From NCBI RefSeq assembly GCF_032854445.1, contig NC_088295.1:3414501-3478500 (forward strand): DNA of 64,000 bases. The letters are read 5' to 3'. The translations under genes and the position numbers were made by a program. Shown here one piece after another: positions 47,301 to 58,734 of the stretch (positions are counted from its first letter, which is position 1; the number at the start of each line of letters is the position of its first letter). Source of the stretch: Liolophura sinensis (Eukaryota; Mollusca; Polyplacophora; Chitonida; Chitonidae). Below the pieces are notes generated by a model. The model made no database searches. It was not told the origin of the DNA and saw nothing but the letters and a program-made list of their open reading frames with translations.

Positions 47301-50300
47301 CTCTCCTGGTACACTGTGGGCTGTTTTGCCACATGTCCAGTGTCTGTGGTTTGTTTACAGGTACACAAGGTGACATTCACCAATAACTCGCCCACTGCAC
47401 AGTCTAGACCCGTTTGTTTTCTCAAGTGGGAAGGCTAAAGAACTCTCGGTCTTACATTTCCAAACACTCATAACAAACACAGTCTGTCTATATCTGGTGG
47501 AAAGCACTTTGTGTTCTAGCCAGGTAATCAGTTTGACATTTGCTAGAGAAGAAGTTGTACAGTAAACATGGTATAGGAATATGTGGTTCTGATGTTGTTG
47601 TGTGTATCTCGGCCCTGAAGCTGCTGGCTCCTGTTGCCAGTGGTGCAGCACTCCCCGCCCTGTTCCTTCTCACTCCACCCCAGTACTTACTGATAAATAT
47701 ATATAACTTAGACTTTGTATTGAGGTCACCGTCAAACTTAGCCAGATAACAGGAATACCCCATCCTTGTTATCTTTTCTCACTGACCCACTGACCAGACC
47801 CTGATCACTGACTGACCACCCAGGCCAGCTGGCAAAACCCCCATTTTAACTCTGATAGCTTGTGGAGCACACAGTTTTGATGGTTAAGGCAGCATTAAAG
47901 TGCATGCTGTTGTGTATCTTGTGTATGGCCACAACAGATGTCAGTGACTACTTGGCTGTAAAACACCCCAGGTAGTAACTGCGCATAGGTGTTCCTCCAC
48001 ATACAAACATGCAGTACATAGAAGTAAAGTACCTGTAGGCCTACCACTGGTCCAGTGTTCCCACTGGCCGTTAACTGCACTTCAGTTTTGTGAAGAGGTT
48101 TCCAAGGCCCTGAAATCCCTTAAAATGGACAGATAGATAAGCTGACAAAATAGTATCCATAATGTGAAGGTTTGTACATTTACTCTAAATGGTCTTTCCA
48201 ACACATTTTCTGTCACAGCTGGAAAATGTGTTGTTGAATGTAAATTACTTGGGAAAAACTCCTGAAGTCTGGATGGAGACACATTGCTGTTTGTATGCTC
48301 ATGTACTCCAGAGGAACTTCCTGAAGGAGAGCAGAGACCTGGTGTAATTAGCCATGGTCTACACAACCCTGTAGGTCACGCCACATATATTCCTGGAATC
48401 TTGTTAATTCTAGACTCTGAGAATTTCCCTGGATATGCTCTCTGTATTTGTCATGGTAATATTTCTCATTATGTCTACAATAATGTGAGCCCGGTTTGTT
48501 AAATTGGTTTCTGCAGATGGAAAAAAGCAAATTGCTGTAAGGAGCATTAGACATTGTGTAAAATTCAGTCCAGGGCTTTGCATTAAAATACAAGTGTGAT
48601 TCGCTAAGTATTTATGGCGAACCATAAAGAAATAATTTACATTTATTTCCCAGGCATTTCACTAAGATTAGACCTGTGCAGAGCTCAGTCCATGGCCTGG
48701 GTTATAGCGTGAACATGTGCTAACTGTAAACATGAGTATTTGGCTCGTGCAGATACTGAAGATTGCTGTGTTTAGCTGCATGGAGCCTCCCATGAACAGA
48801 CCATGCAGTGTTAGTCTGTAATTACCAGTGTTTATTGATGGTAATGCTCCTTCCATGCACACGTAACTGTAGATGATGGGTGAGTGAGTCAAGGATTGTA
48901 TTGATCTTCATTGTCCAGACACTGACCTTAGCTGACCACCCAGGTGACACCCTTTGATGAGTCAGCCGTGAGGCTGCACACCTTCCCTTGCCTGCCCCAT
49001 CCCCCCCGCCCTTGCCCACCCTGTGTCCTGGACAGGTGTAACAATCTCATTGTTTCAGCAGCTCATTGTTTCAGCAGCTCTTTGGGGACCAGTTTAGATG
49101 ACTCATTATGACTAGGGCTCAGTAATACCTGGGCACTCAATAATTATGCATGTTAATCAAACAGTTTAGTAGGAGGATGGCAGAGCTTGTCAAATCTGCA
49201 GACTTGACCTGGCTCTGAGCTCTCATAAACTCGCTATCAAAACTGTTGTTAATGATGTAATTGAGACAGAACCAAGGCACCATCTGTCTTCTCTTGTAGC
49301 TTTCAGATGTGCACTGGGCAGCTGTAGCCTGCCAATTTCTGCATGCTCACTGGCAGACTTCTGAAGAGGAGTCACATAATTTTATTTGTAGTCTGTTGCC
49401 AGCAAGCTGGTGTGTTGCTAAACTGTTATCTGTGCTAACATTTTCATTTCAGTATAAGGAAATTTCAGAAGTAAAGAGAATAAAACCACATGTAGTAGAT
49501 ATGAAAATTTACTTGAAGGGAGACTGCAGTTGTAGAATTGCATTCCTGTGCTCCTATATGAATCTGTCTTGTTAGGCTGGTATGAACATTTGGAAGTGAT
49601 AAGCATAGAACTGCAGCAGGATGTGGTTGTGAGCTACCAGAACTTTGATATAGCTGAGAAAGCATGATCTGCCTTTTGATGGCATTTTGATGGGTTTACA
49701 TCATGCATAATTATGAGTTGCAGAAGAATTCCATTGGTTCATCACTTGCTCAACCATCCATTACGCATTTCTTAAAGGTTTGATTAAACATGAAAATAAT
49801 TCAATCCAAGAGAAAAACTTTACATGGATATATTTATTAGGATACTTGTTCTTCGATGTAAAGGAATTCATGGAGAAAACAAACATTATGGCAAAGCCTC
49901 TCCAGTCCACATTTATCAGCAAAGAAAAACTCTTCCATCCACAAATGACCTTTATCACCCAAGAAAAGCTCTTTTATTCACAAATAACATTTAACAGGCA
50001 AACAAAATTGTCCTACCATATCCACACCTGTGCTAATGCAACCATTAATGATGTATCCCCTCTGAGTGATTACCAGTCTTGATGTACATTTATGTGTGAT
50101 ATCATTTCTCTTGCCAGGGCATAGAGTACTTGGTTGAACATGGCCTGTTGAACCACACACCAGAAGATGTGGCAGAGTTCCTGTCCAAAGGGGAGGGGCT
50201 AAACAAAACAGCCATTGGGGACTACCTAGGGGAACGGTAAGTTGCTTAGATGCAAGGGTTAAACAGAAACTTTGTATTCTTAATTCTTCGGTGGGCTGTC

Positions 50301-53300
50301 TCGGTTAAAATGCTGATTGGTTGCATCTGCCAGATGGTTGACCAATGAGGTCACATGATTTAAGGGAAGAGGTTTGTGAGGTACCTGACAAAGGTTTACT
50401 CAGGGCACTGCCATTTTCTCCACCCGTAATTCTGATTGCCATTATGGTCTTTACAACAAATATTCAAGAGAAAAATTCTTGAGTATGACATAAAAAAATA
50501 AGTCAGTAAATGAGTCAGCCTTAGTTGTTAGCATTTCAGGTATGACCAGTGGACAGTGTATGTGAATACTCGTGTGTAGCCAAATAGCTTATTGTCTAAT
50601 GTAATCATGCGGTCAGTTGATGGAGTTTCTGGTGGAATTCCGGGTTACATTACAGGATTGCTGCTTGTGCCGTTCACATGCTGTACATGGGTGTCAAATG
50701 TTTCAGGAATGACTTCAATATCGATGTGCTGAAGGCATTTGTCAACATCCATGAGTTTAAGGACATGATCTTAGTGCAGGCTCTGCGACAGTTCCTGTGG
50801 AGTTTCCGACTGCCCGGTGAAGCACAGAAGATTGACAGAATGATGGAGTGTTTCGCTCAGCGGTACTGTGAGATGAACCCTGATGTCTTCACGACCACAG
50901 GTAAGACAATCCTGACCATGCCTGAGGCAAAAGGTGGATAGACACAGCTGGATGCCTCGACAACACACCCAACACCTGGTACAAGAGACACAGATATAAA
51001 ATGTCTCCATCTGGTTTGTTGATAGCTAACAAAGCTAACAGGAATGACATGCTAAATAGTACGTTGCTGTAGGTACACATGGTGTGTTCTTAGACCTCAG
51101 TTGTGTTCAGTCAGACATTTTTAAAGCTGGGCAGATAAAGATCATACTAATGTGTTGTAATGCCTTAAGTCCATCAAACAAACCAAAGGAGTTTCATTTG
51201 AAAAATTATTAAGAATGATGTGTACATGTCAATTTGCTATATGTTGTGTGAACAGTGTTAGAATTTAGAGTCTTGTAATTTCTCAACCTTTTCTCATGTT
51301 TGCAAGGTGTAATTTATTCAAGCATATACTGAAGCCATTATTCTATACAGACTGATAAAAGTATACTTTTTGTGAAACACTGAAATTGGCTAATCCCACC
51401 AATGTAGATTTTCTGCAAAATCTAATTATAAATGGGCATAAAGCGCGCTAAATCGTGTGAAAAGGCTGAGGAATTAGGGTTATAAATGGGCATGAAGCGC
51501 GCTAAATCGTGTGAAAAGGCTGAGGAATTAGGGTTATAAATGGGCATAACGCGCTAAATCATGTGAAAAGGCTGAGGAATTAGGGTTATAAATGGGCATA
51601 AAGCGCGCTAAATCGTGTGAAAAGGCTGAGGAATTAGGGTTATAAATGGGCATAAAGTGCGCTAAATCATGTGAAAAGGCTGAGGAATTAGGGTTATAAA
51701 TGGGCATAAAGTGCGCTAAATCGTGTGAAAAGGCTGAGGAATTAGGTTGTCCTGCAAAACTGTCAATCAGCACTTTGCCTGAAAAGGTTATATTCTGCTA
51801 TCTATCAAGAAACCAAGCCCTTGTATCAATCATGAAATCTTCCACCTCATATGACTAACTGTCGACACACATGTTGTATGTATGTCCTGCAGACACCTGC
51901 TATGTGCTGTCCTTCGCTATCATCATGTTGAACACAAGCCTTCACAACCCCAGTGTGAAGGACAAGCCCACAGTGGAGAGGTTTATACAGATGAATCGGG
52001 GGATAAATGACGGAGAGGACCTACCAGCTGATCTACTTGTTGTGAGTACTTTACAATACCAGTTACTTACTACAACATTTATGTCTCCTAACGGTCTTGT
52101 AAATCTGACCACTGCCGAAGGTTGATTGGCCTTGAATATTGAGTAAAGCACTTAAGAAACAAATAAATGACACGGTGAAATGTATAACCCAGACAGTTGT
52201 TGTTAATAGCCCCTGGCATTTTGTTATACACTGGTGAAATGAGAATATGTTATTCTTTTTCTTGTAATATTTATTGTAAAATCTACAAGTTGCATGATTG
52301 CACATCTAACATCAGTTGTTCAAAATAGGACAAATGCATTGTGATCTGATTTTGTCAACATGCGAAATTCAACAAAATCATGGTGTATGAAGAAGTGATT
52401 TCTGACAAACAGACCTGTATTGAGTAAGAACCAAGTGTGAAGCAGATATTTGTATGTGCACACTATCTTGTTACAGAGTCTGTATGACAGCATTAAGAAG
52501 GAACCATTCAAGATCCCAGAAGATGATGGCAATGATTTGATGCACACATTCTTTAACCCTGACAAGGAGGGCTGGCTATGGAAACAAGGTAACTTTTGAC
52601 GTAACCTAGATGTATATGTTTTCCCTCTCTCACTATGTTCTTCCTTTGATAGACCAAGGGTGGAAGGTTACTTCCTGTAAATGGTGCTGGTCTCCCTTCC
52701 AAATAAGGCAGGAATAAAAGCTCTCTGTATGGCTCCCTATCTGATATTTTGGGCCTGCTTCGCTTCAGTTTTCTCACCCCGTTTCACCCCGGTCTAAGGT
52801 TCCGTGAATTTATTTGTAGATATACAAACATCTCACTTCACAGTGACCCTCTATCTCTCCCTGGTATCTTGTTTTAAGTACAATTAACCTTTGTCTGGAA
52901 GGCTTTTCTTACCGTATTTTCTTTGAACTAACAATGGCAACACTTTGATAGACAATAATGTAACGTTTGTCAGTTAATAGTTGTAAGCACACATTAACAA
53001 ACTGATCAGAATGGGCAGCAGGGTTTTCTTCTCACTGGTTAAGGTGATTATTTTCTTGTAATGATTATATATTTTGTAATTTAAAACAGTATTATTTGGG
53101 TTTTATGAATCAGTGACGAATACATTGTACCTAGAGTCAGTCTTCTATATCTGTATTCTTCATTTGAACTGCAGAGAAAAGCGGTCTTTGTCATACTAAC
53201 TATATGTACACTGCGAATGTTAGAGATAATGAGTTGCCCCTGTAAATAACAGGACCATAACACAATTAACAGACATAATGGATCTTTGACTGTCCAGGAT

Positions 53301-56300
53301 GTGAGAATACTTGTAAATGCATGCTATGATAAGGTTGGATGACATCCTCCACAACAGATTACGTGCTTCTGATCAATGTGATATATATGTACCACATGTG
53401 GATGGTATGAATTCCTCATCTAGTTGTATACTTCTGAGTAGAATGGTAAATAACAGCATGATTTGACAGTGAAGAGGCCGCATGATAAAGGTAGTAGCAG
53501 AGTTAGTCAGCATGTGGAAGCCAATTGACAGAAGCATTATGCACCTATAATCCCTGTGTTTTCCCTCTGCTTTTTCCCAGGTGCGTCACATTTCAGTAAG
53601 TTCTCTCTTCTGGCTTTGTGGGGACAGCTGAAATAAGCCCAGTCCACCCTCAGTCTCACCTTGTCACTCACTGATTACACTGTGTCGTACCGTCATCATG
53701 ATTATCCCCCTTAGTGTGTCCTCTTCTATGTGGAGTCCACACTCTACTACACAGCTCATTCTCCATACATAAATGCTACTCCACAAGGTTTGTGTTGTAC
53801 TACATGAACATGTACATGTACCTAGTGTTTAACATCTGAGCTGGTGGCCTGTGCTTATTTCGCCCTGTGTGGCGTCTCACCATGCCCACCCCAACCCTGT
53901 GTGTGTTATATGGGTCTCGTCAGGCAGCAGGCAGAGCCCAGCCTCGTTTCTTGTCACTCTCACCAACGGGCCACATGTCGCTCACTCAGTAAGCCTGTAC
54001 GTAGGCAGGATTTGTCAACTCACAATGCACTCATTGTTGTTCTTTTTCAGTTTACTGTTTACCTCCCAATCTGCCCACAATACTTTTCCAGTTTACTGTT
54101 TAACTCCCCATCTGCCCACAATACTTTTCCAGTTTACTGTTTACCTCCCAATCTGCCCACAATAATTTTTCAGTTTACTGAAAGCTGTTAATTATTAGAT
54201 TATTTAGTGTACTAATGTGATTCTTTGTCCACCAGTCCAGCCAGAGGAAGGGTGCATAGGGCACGTCTTGTTCTTGTGTGTATTTTTATGCACTAATCAT
54301 GCTTCTCTTCAAGCCTTGCCAGCAGTGCACACTTTTAATTCTCAGGTGACGGGTTTAGCTTATGATGTTATTAAGGTAAAGCTGTTATCACGTGCAGCTA
54401 TCTACATGTATTTGCTACTTTCCTTTCCACTGTCTTTAGACTTTAAATCTAACACCTTATCATGTAGCAGACATGACGGATAGCTATGTCTGAGACACAT
54501 TTTGAACACTTCTACCACGTTTTACGTTTGTAACAACCTCATTGGCATCATAACCATTCAGATTATTTTGTACCTCTCTGGATTTATAGGATTTGTCAGA
54601 ATTCATGTAGAGTGTAAATGTTCATGGAACAAAAAGCTGGAGAAGTCAAAGTATATATCATCCATTTATAGATGGAATACATTTAAATGCTGCAAAAGTA
54701 AGAGCTGCCTACTGAGAAGTCCCTGTCTTTTCTGCATTGTGAGATTTATGAAGGGGATGGCTTGTGTTTATGTTTATATTGTTCAGTCAGTTGTGTTTAC
54801 GTTTATGGGAGCGGTGCAGTGGTGATGGGATTGATACATGTTTGTAAATGGAAATATATGCCACTGTTCAACTATTACATGTGTACCACCACAATGTTGT
54901 GGTGTACAGTCCGTACTAATTGAGAAGGCAGGGTACATGTACATGGCTAAACACTCAAGCATTATGTAGGTGTTTTTCTCAACCAACTGGAAAAACCTGT
55001 GTGAAACATTGATTTTCTGGAAACCAAAACAATGAGTTGAGAGTTTTTTTTATTATTATTATTATTCTGGATCTTTTTTATATATTTGTTTTTATTATCC
55101 TGCCATTAACCCGAATGTTGATGCCAACTGTTCCTTAAGCTTGGTGTACTAAGATGCCCTGTTTCATTTCCTCACCAGGTGGCCGTTACAAGGGCTGGAA
55201 GAGGAGGTGGTTTATTCTCAATGACAACTGCTTATATTACTTCCAGTACACAACAGTGAGTACCAGTGGTCTCCCTTGGTACATGTGATAAACTGGGGGT
55301 TTTACCTGAGCTGTGTTATATGTGGGATTATGCCTCGTACAAGAGTTATGTTGTAATCTCGAAACCTGGCCAGGGCCAGTTGTTAAATGACTGTTAGAAG
55401 TGAAATCCTACTTAAATTCTAATACCAGTCTTGTCTATATACAAAGTTCTCTCGAAACCTGGCCAGGGGCCAGTTGTTAAATGACTGTTAGAAGTGAAAT
55501 CCTACTTAAATTCTATTACCAGTCTTGTCTATATACAAAGTTCTCTGGAAACCTGGCCAGGGGCCAGTTGTTAATGACTGTTAGAAGTGAAATCCTACTT
55601 AAATTCTAATACCAGTCTTGTCTATATACAAAGTTCTCTCGAAACCTGGCCAGGGGCCAGTTGTTAATGACTGTTAGAAGTGAAATCCTACTTAAATTCT
55701 AATACCAGTCTTGTCTATATACAAAACAAAGGGATGTGGCGCCTAGAACATGTACAAGACTTTTGAACAGCTGACTCCTGAACATTTGAAGGGTGGTGTC
55801 ACCTTCCGTCATGTCTAGTTTGAGATTTTGTGTTGGAGATTACATTGTTCATCTACTGTACATGTATATGTTATGTTAACCTAACATGGAAATATCCATG
55901 TAGAGATTGCAGTGATTATGACATTTTGATTTATCAGGATTAAATTGATAGGCTTTATGAAAACAAATGTGTAGCCTAGATTGTTTGTGGATGTGAAAAC
56001 TTTGTGTAATTTTGTGAAATAATTGAAAAGCTGCTTATTTCATAGTCTGATAGATAACTTGTACTATTCACACGATAAACTCCAGTTTCCTGTCACAAAG
56101 ATGTGATACTAATGATACAATCCATGATTTCAGGATAAAGAGCCAAAAGGAATCATTCCATTGGAAAACATAATGGTGCGAGAAACCCACGACAGACATA
56201 AACCTAATTGTTTTGAGCTGTACTCTGGCAGCAATGAGATAATCAAAGCGTGTAAAGTTGACGGTGAAGGCAAAGTTGTTGAAGGTCAGTTTGTCATGTT

Positions 56301-57181
56301 GAACGATTTTGTACTTTGATTTTAATGATGCATCATACAACTGTCAAAAGAGTAACCTTGTTAAAATTAATTTATACTATTTGATAAATTGTTTGGAAGA
56401 ATAATTATTGATAGATGTAGTACTATCAGTGAATAACAACTGTTTGCAAGAAATGTTTGGATTTCTGCTCTCATAGTGGTAAAGCATTATTCAGCAGAGC
56501 TTCAGATGTGATCACTGTCACCTGCCTATTAAATGCACATTAAGTTGATAAAATGTTTCTTGACAACAGGACGACATGCTGTGTATAAAATGTCAGCATC
56601 AACACCAGAAGAAAAGGAGGAGTGGATGAGGTGTATCAAGTAAGTATCGCATAAAGCCTTCATAGTTGGAAACAAGGTTTCCTACCTTAGAAACATCCTT
56701 ATCTAAGGTTATGCTCCAGATAGTAACAGCATTTTTATAAGTAAGTCTGAAAGTCATGAAAGAATTACATACCGCTTTATACTCAAATAACATGTAGAAT
56801 AATTTCAGATAGAGAAGTTCTGGGTTGTGTGATGATAGATGCTTGTAAATATAAAGATTCAAGTATTTAAATTGCTATTAGACTAAAATATTAACAAAGG
56901 TTCAAATAAGCAGAAGTATACAGTGAAAGTATGCATGACCTTGAACAACTTTTTGAAGGTCATGGTTACAACTCCCAGCTGTAGGGGGACCAAGGTGTTT
57001 TATGTGCCGTATAAAGTGAATGGAGTTTAACCATTTGTTGACAATGTGAGCTTGTGTATGGGATTTAATAATGCTGCCTTGACTTTAGGTTATGATTTTG
57101 TTTTTCAGAGCAAGTATAAGTGAACATCCCTTCTATGACATGTTGGCTGCTCGGCGGAAAAAGGCATCCAACACCAAGTAG
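26391..57181 (+). CDS. CYTH: Cytohesin, ARF guanine-nucleotide exchange factor (coiled coil, Sec7, PH)
   Basis: Twelve exons, all GT-AG with matching phases: 26391-26442, 27913-27986, 28829-28893, 46968-47034, 50118-50236, 50707-50900, 51893-52041, 52477-52588, 55179-55255, 56134-56284, 56570-56639 and 57109-57181 (stop TAG). Total 1203 bases, 400 residues, the usual cytohesin length. Order: short novel N-terminus, coiled coil about residues 20-62 ([20 protein letters not shown]), Sec7 domain about 75-255 with the catalytic glutamate finger at Glu164 in [17 protein letters not shown] domain about 264-385 with the [11 protein letters not shown] phosphoinositide site, then a basic end ([11 protein letters not shown]). 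It exchanges GDP for GTP on ARF proteins at membranes marked by PIP3 or PIP2. The spliced reading has two glycines in the first PH loop, the form that favours PIP3 in vertebrates. Intron 3 is 18 kb. Confidence 0.97.
27382..27535 (+). mobile_element. Diverged SINE remnant in cytohesin intron 1
   Basis: ggtggttttccctgggcatt, accatgccattagtg and gtgtgaaacactaatcatat with a taagtaaacaaacaagtaaa tail follow the order of the intact SINE body and tail. Many substitutions, so an old copy. Confidence 0.6.
29213..29300 (+). repeat. Dispersed repeat with GAAAGGTGTTTTGAGRTTTG core, copy 1
   Basis: ctggatcttagaaaggtgttttgagatttgtttatgag core, followed by gatg and a taga run. Other copies: 30155-30240, 60795-60880 and 61495-61585, all in the same orientation. 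Each is preceded by a gag(t/a)(g/t)tct-like stretch and followed by a degenerate ggatgatat..ct segment. The family is not identified. Confidence 0.65.
30155..30240 (+). repeat. Dispersed repeat, copy 2
   Basis: gagagctcttttaatcgta then gaaaggtgtttaaggtttgt. It has the same order of segments as the copies at 29213, 60795 and 61495, with one small deletion in the core. Confidence 0.6.
30775..31233. repeat. Pair of diverged ~130-base direct repeats
   Basis: 30775-30900 and 31104-31233 share aaaatgtgcaracatg, gtcacatca, tataattcca, agtcat.gtacatcctt and acaaggttagtgcagcaaat in order, with small insertions. The two copies are about 330 bases apart; the intervening sequence is unrelated. Confidence 0.8.
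31476..32038. mobile_element. Probable MITE (~563 bases) with TTAA target sites
   Basis: The left end reads AGGAGAAGAAAACTTAAA, and the right end, read in reverse complement, ACGAGAAGAAAACCTAAA: 16 of 18 positions match as terminal inverted repeats. TTAA lies directly outside each end (31472-31475 and 32039-32042). There is no coding capacity, so this is a non-autonomous DNA element. TTAA target duplication is typical of the piggyBac superfamily; that assignment is inference. Confidence 0.75.
35095..36085. repeat. ~36-base minisatellite, ~24 copies, interrupted by a SINE
   Basis: Built from gactgactgtcaacatggat followed by agccttgttgtgtagt or gggcaggttctgtagt, with two variant halves that alternate irregularly. 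Several minus-strand frames are open through it, giving MLTVSHY-type peptides, a repeat artefact. Confidence 0.88.
35383..35523 (-). mobile_element. 5'-truncated SINE inserted in the 36-base array
   Basis: tttatttatttggtccttaa, ccatactcaagaatatttca, cggccagcattatggtggta and aaccatctgcaggtggctgg match the reverse of the SINE tail and body; the tRNA-like head is missing. The array continues on both sides, with ttgctgtgtat and ttgttgtgtat at the two edges as a possible target duplication. Confidence 0.85.
36571..38029 (+). repeat. 1459-base tandem duplication, first copy
   Basis: Everything from agcacccaggggattatatg to ccatcggg reappears 1459 bases later. In the lines I compared the copies are the same base for base, including the open frames at 37307-37516 and 37629-37859. 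The edges share a 4-base AGCA. Confidence 0.95.
38030..39488 (+). repeat. 1459-base tandem duplication, second copy
   Basis: Direct continuation of the first copy. It ends at ccatcggg, followed by agcagcacaaat, the original right flank. The junction at 38029/38030 joins ccatcggg to agcaccc. Either a very recent duplication or an assembly artefact. Confidence 0.95.
42925..43193 (+). mobile_element. Full-length tRNA-derived SINE with 10-base target duplication
   Basis: Starts gaggggcctccatggctagg, has A box (ggttagcgcgctagcgcagc region) and a good B box (gagttcaagtccagc), body ccataatgctggccgtcgtc, tail gtaaaacaccaatcaaataa and three AAAT units. tctgaatatg lies on both sides (42915-42924 and 43194-43203). 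The clean duplication and intact ends suggest a young copy. Confidence 0.92.
44935..45880. repeat. 47-base minisatellite, ~20 copies
   Basis: The unit tgagtaccctgtcaaagatg plus ttacattacactgtcccatg has an exact period of 47 (44941, 44988 and so on). Copies are highly similar, differing mainly at ccc/cgc/cca, gtt/gtc and ccc/ctc positions. It lies about 1.1 kb before the Sec7-entry exon at 46968. Confidence 0.95.
46622..46842 (+). repeat. Dispersed ~210-base repeat, copy 1
   Basis: Shares with 51270-51480, in the same order, tgtaattctt, catgtttgcaaggtgt, actcaagcatattctgaag, actttttgtgaa, ctgaaattgg, ccaccaatgtag and gtgtgaaaaggttgaggaat. No terminal inverted repeats were seen. The family is not identified. 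Confidence 0.78.
47134..47242. repeat. Two 53-base tandem copies after exon 4
   Basis: tgtattgatatgactctcag plus ggagaatttagtcctggtat and agtgtacagtaca occurs twice, 53 bases apart, about 100 bases downstream of cytohesin exon 46968-47034. The two copies are almost identical. Confidence 0.9.
50375..50515 (+). mobile_element. Diverged SINE remnant
   Basis: The run gccattatggtctttacaac, attcttgagtatgacataaa and aataagtcagtaaatgagtc keeps the order of the SINE 3' half (cataatgctggccgtcgt, attcttgagtacggcgtaaa, AATAAA tail). It lies between cytohesin exons 5 and 6. Confidence 0.6.
51270..51480 (+). repeat. Dispersed ~210-base repeat, copy 2
   Basis: Second copy of the element at 46622-46842, in the same orientation, with roughly a quarter of positions differing by eye. 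Its 3' end is the first unit of the 54-base array that follows. Confidence 0.78.
51425..51746. repeat. 54-base minisatellite grown from the end of a dispersed repeat
   Basis: Six copies of tataaatgggcataaagcgc plus gctaaatcgtgtgaaaaggc and tgaggaattagggt, period 53-55. It ends 146 bases before cytohesin exon 51893-52041. The period of 54 gives open 18-residue repeats on the minus strand ([16 protein letters not shown]), not considered coding. Confidence 0.9.
53581..53595 (+). CDS. CYTH: Candidate 15-base cytohesin microexon in the PH-domain loop
   Basis: Inside intron 8 the sequence ctctgctttttcccag is followed by gtgcgtcacatttca and then gtaagt, a strong acceptor, 15 bases and a perfect donor. 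The flanking exons meet in phase 1 within Gly278. Inclusion keeps the frame and changes KQG-GRYK to KQG-ASHFS-GRYK, adding five residues. The position is that of the one-glycine microexon that sets lipid selectivity in vertebrate cytohesins. Splice signals and phase are seen directly; usage is inferred. Confidence 0.55.
54043..54180. repeat. 41-base minisatellite, pyrimidine-rich
   Basis: Three to four copies of tttactgtttacctcccaat plus ctgcccacaatacttttcca. Each unit contains a run resembling a splice acceptor (acttttccag|tttactg). It lies in cytohesin intron 8, between the candidate microexon and exon 55179-55255. Confidence 0.88.
55356..55725. repeat. ~91-base tandem repeat, four copies
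   Basis: tctcgaaacctggccagggg, ccagttgttaaatgactgtt, agaagtgaaatcctacttaa and ttctaataccagtcttgtct recur four times with one- or two-base differences. Located 100 bases after cytohesin exon 55179-55255. Confidence 0.92.
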
Positions 57182-58690
57182 TCAGTGGGAAATTTGTATG
57201 GTATATGTGGGGCCACACAGTGCCTTTGCAGTGCTGATCAGACCAGATAAGCCGTCACAGAGAAGCGTGCCAAAGATAGGATATCCAAAGGGACGATTTT
57301 AACCCATTGTTCTTGCTGTGATGGTACAGTGAATTGTTTGATGTGTCTTTGGAAGCAGGACAAGCACATGCTAAACACTTCTGGTTACAAACCTGGGGTT
57401 TGTCATCTGAGCAGCCAGAACTGCTACTGGTGGACAGCGTGTACAGTGAACTGTGTGAAGTCTTGACAAGCAGGCGCTGAACAGTTCCGGTTACAAACCT
57501 GGGGTTTATCATGAGCAGCCAGAACTGCTACTGGTGGACAGCATGTACTGTGAACTGTGTGAAATCTTGACAAGCAGGTGCTAAACATTTCTGGAAACAA
57601 ACATGAGGTTTACCTATTTTAGGAGCTAGAACTTCTACTGATGGACAGTGAACTGCGTGAAGTCTTGACAAGCAGGCGCTGAACAGTTCTGGTTACAAAC
57701 TTGGGGTTTATTATGTGAGCAGCCAGAACTGCTACTGGTGGACAGCAGTGGACCATGCTAGGACTCTGAGCATGTCCTGCTTTAGTCAGTGGGATTGAAC
57801 CACACCCACCTAAAGCTGACCAACTTTCCTATACATGTTTTTATTCCATGGAGCTGTATTCTGTGGAGAATGCCTAACAGACAACTTGATGTTTCAGACT
57901 AGGGAAACTAAGGAGTCAGGACCTATTGGGTCATATGGAAAGTAATAAATACATGCACATTTATTGCATCTCCTTTATCACTTCAGAATTAATATATAGT
58001 ATTACATATGTGTCACAAAGTTTTTAAATAAGTATGTGGAGATGAGATGGTCTGGGTCAGTAAATCCATGTAACCCTATATACCATGTATGGGCGTTTAT
58101 AGTACCATTTATTTTGTATTGTTTATGTTTTTAAAAGCTCCCTGTTTTCTGATGTCTGTACTTATGTGATGTATACTCCTCCCTCACCCCCAGTAGCTAT
58201 ATACAGATCATGGCAGATATGTGATTTGGTATGGAGGAAGGAATGCTGTATAAGTTCACACCATTTGATAACATTTCCAAAATCTTTTAGTGGGATAAAG
58301 ACATAGCATATGTAACCAACATTTGATTGGACAGCAGTCAGAAGGTACTGCCTAGCAAAATTCAAAGCCTCAGTTGCCATATTGCCTTGCATTGTGGCAT
58401 TTCGCTCTTCCATCTCAGATTACAGTTCTGACTTAAATTGACTTTGTACTAGTGAGAGATTCAATTTTATTTATTATTTATGTGGCGATTTTATATTTTC
58501 ATTGCCACCAATATGTGTATACCTCAGATCTCCAAAAGTCTACAGGGCATCAAAGTAAAACTGTTAACGTAAGTTGAATTAGTTAAGAAGGGGCCCATTC
58601 ACGGAGCCAGGTACATGGGTATGGGATACATCAGTTGTTGATTGATCAGCACAATGGATCCTATGGTTTGTTGGTATCAAAATAAATGTC
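57182..58690 (+). other. Cytohesin 3' untranslated and flanking region
   Basis: After the TAG at 57179-57181. It holds 3-4 imperfect ~110-base repeats at about 57355-57760 (ctggttacaaacctggggtt, cagccagaactgctactggt, gacaagcaggcgctgaacag). AATAAA hexamers at 57944-57949 and 58681-58686 could end the transcript. No further coding exon was recognised. Confidence 0.6.
57944..57949 (+). terminator. Candidate cytohesin polyadenylation signal
   Basis: AATAAA about 760 bases after the stop codon. The hexamer at 58681-58686 is an alternative. Chosen only by motif and distance. Confidence 0.35.
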
Positions 58691-58734
58691 TATATAATTC
58701 GGTTAGTGCAACCAACATCTGCCATTGGTAGCAT

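Noticed and set aside
53844-54191. 115-codon plus-strand frame in cytohesin intron 8
   Set aside because: Its second half is a 41-base repeat; the first half has no similarity I recognise and no exon borders.
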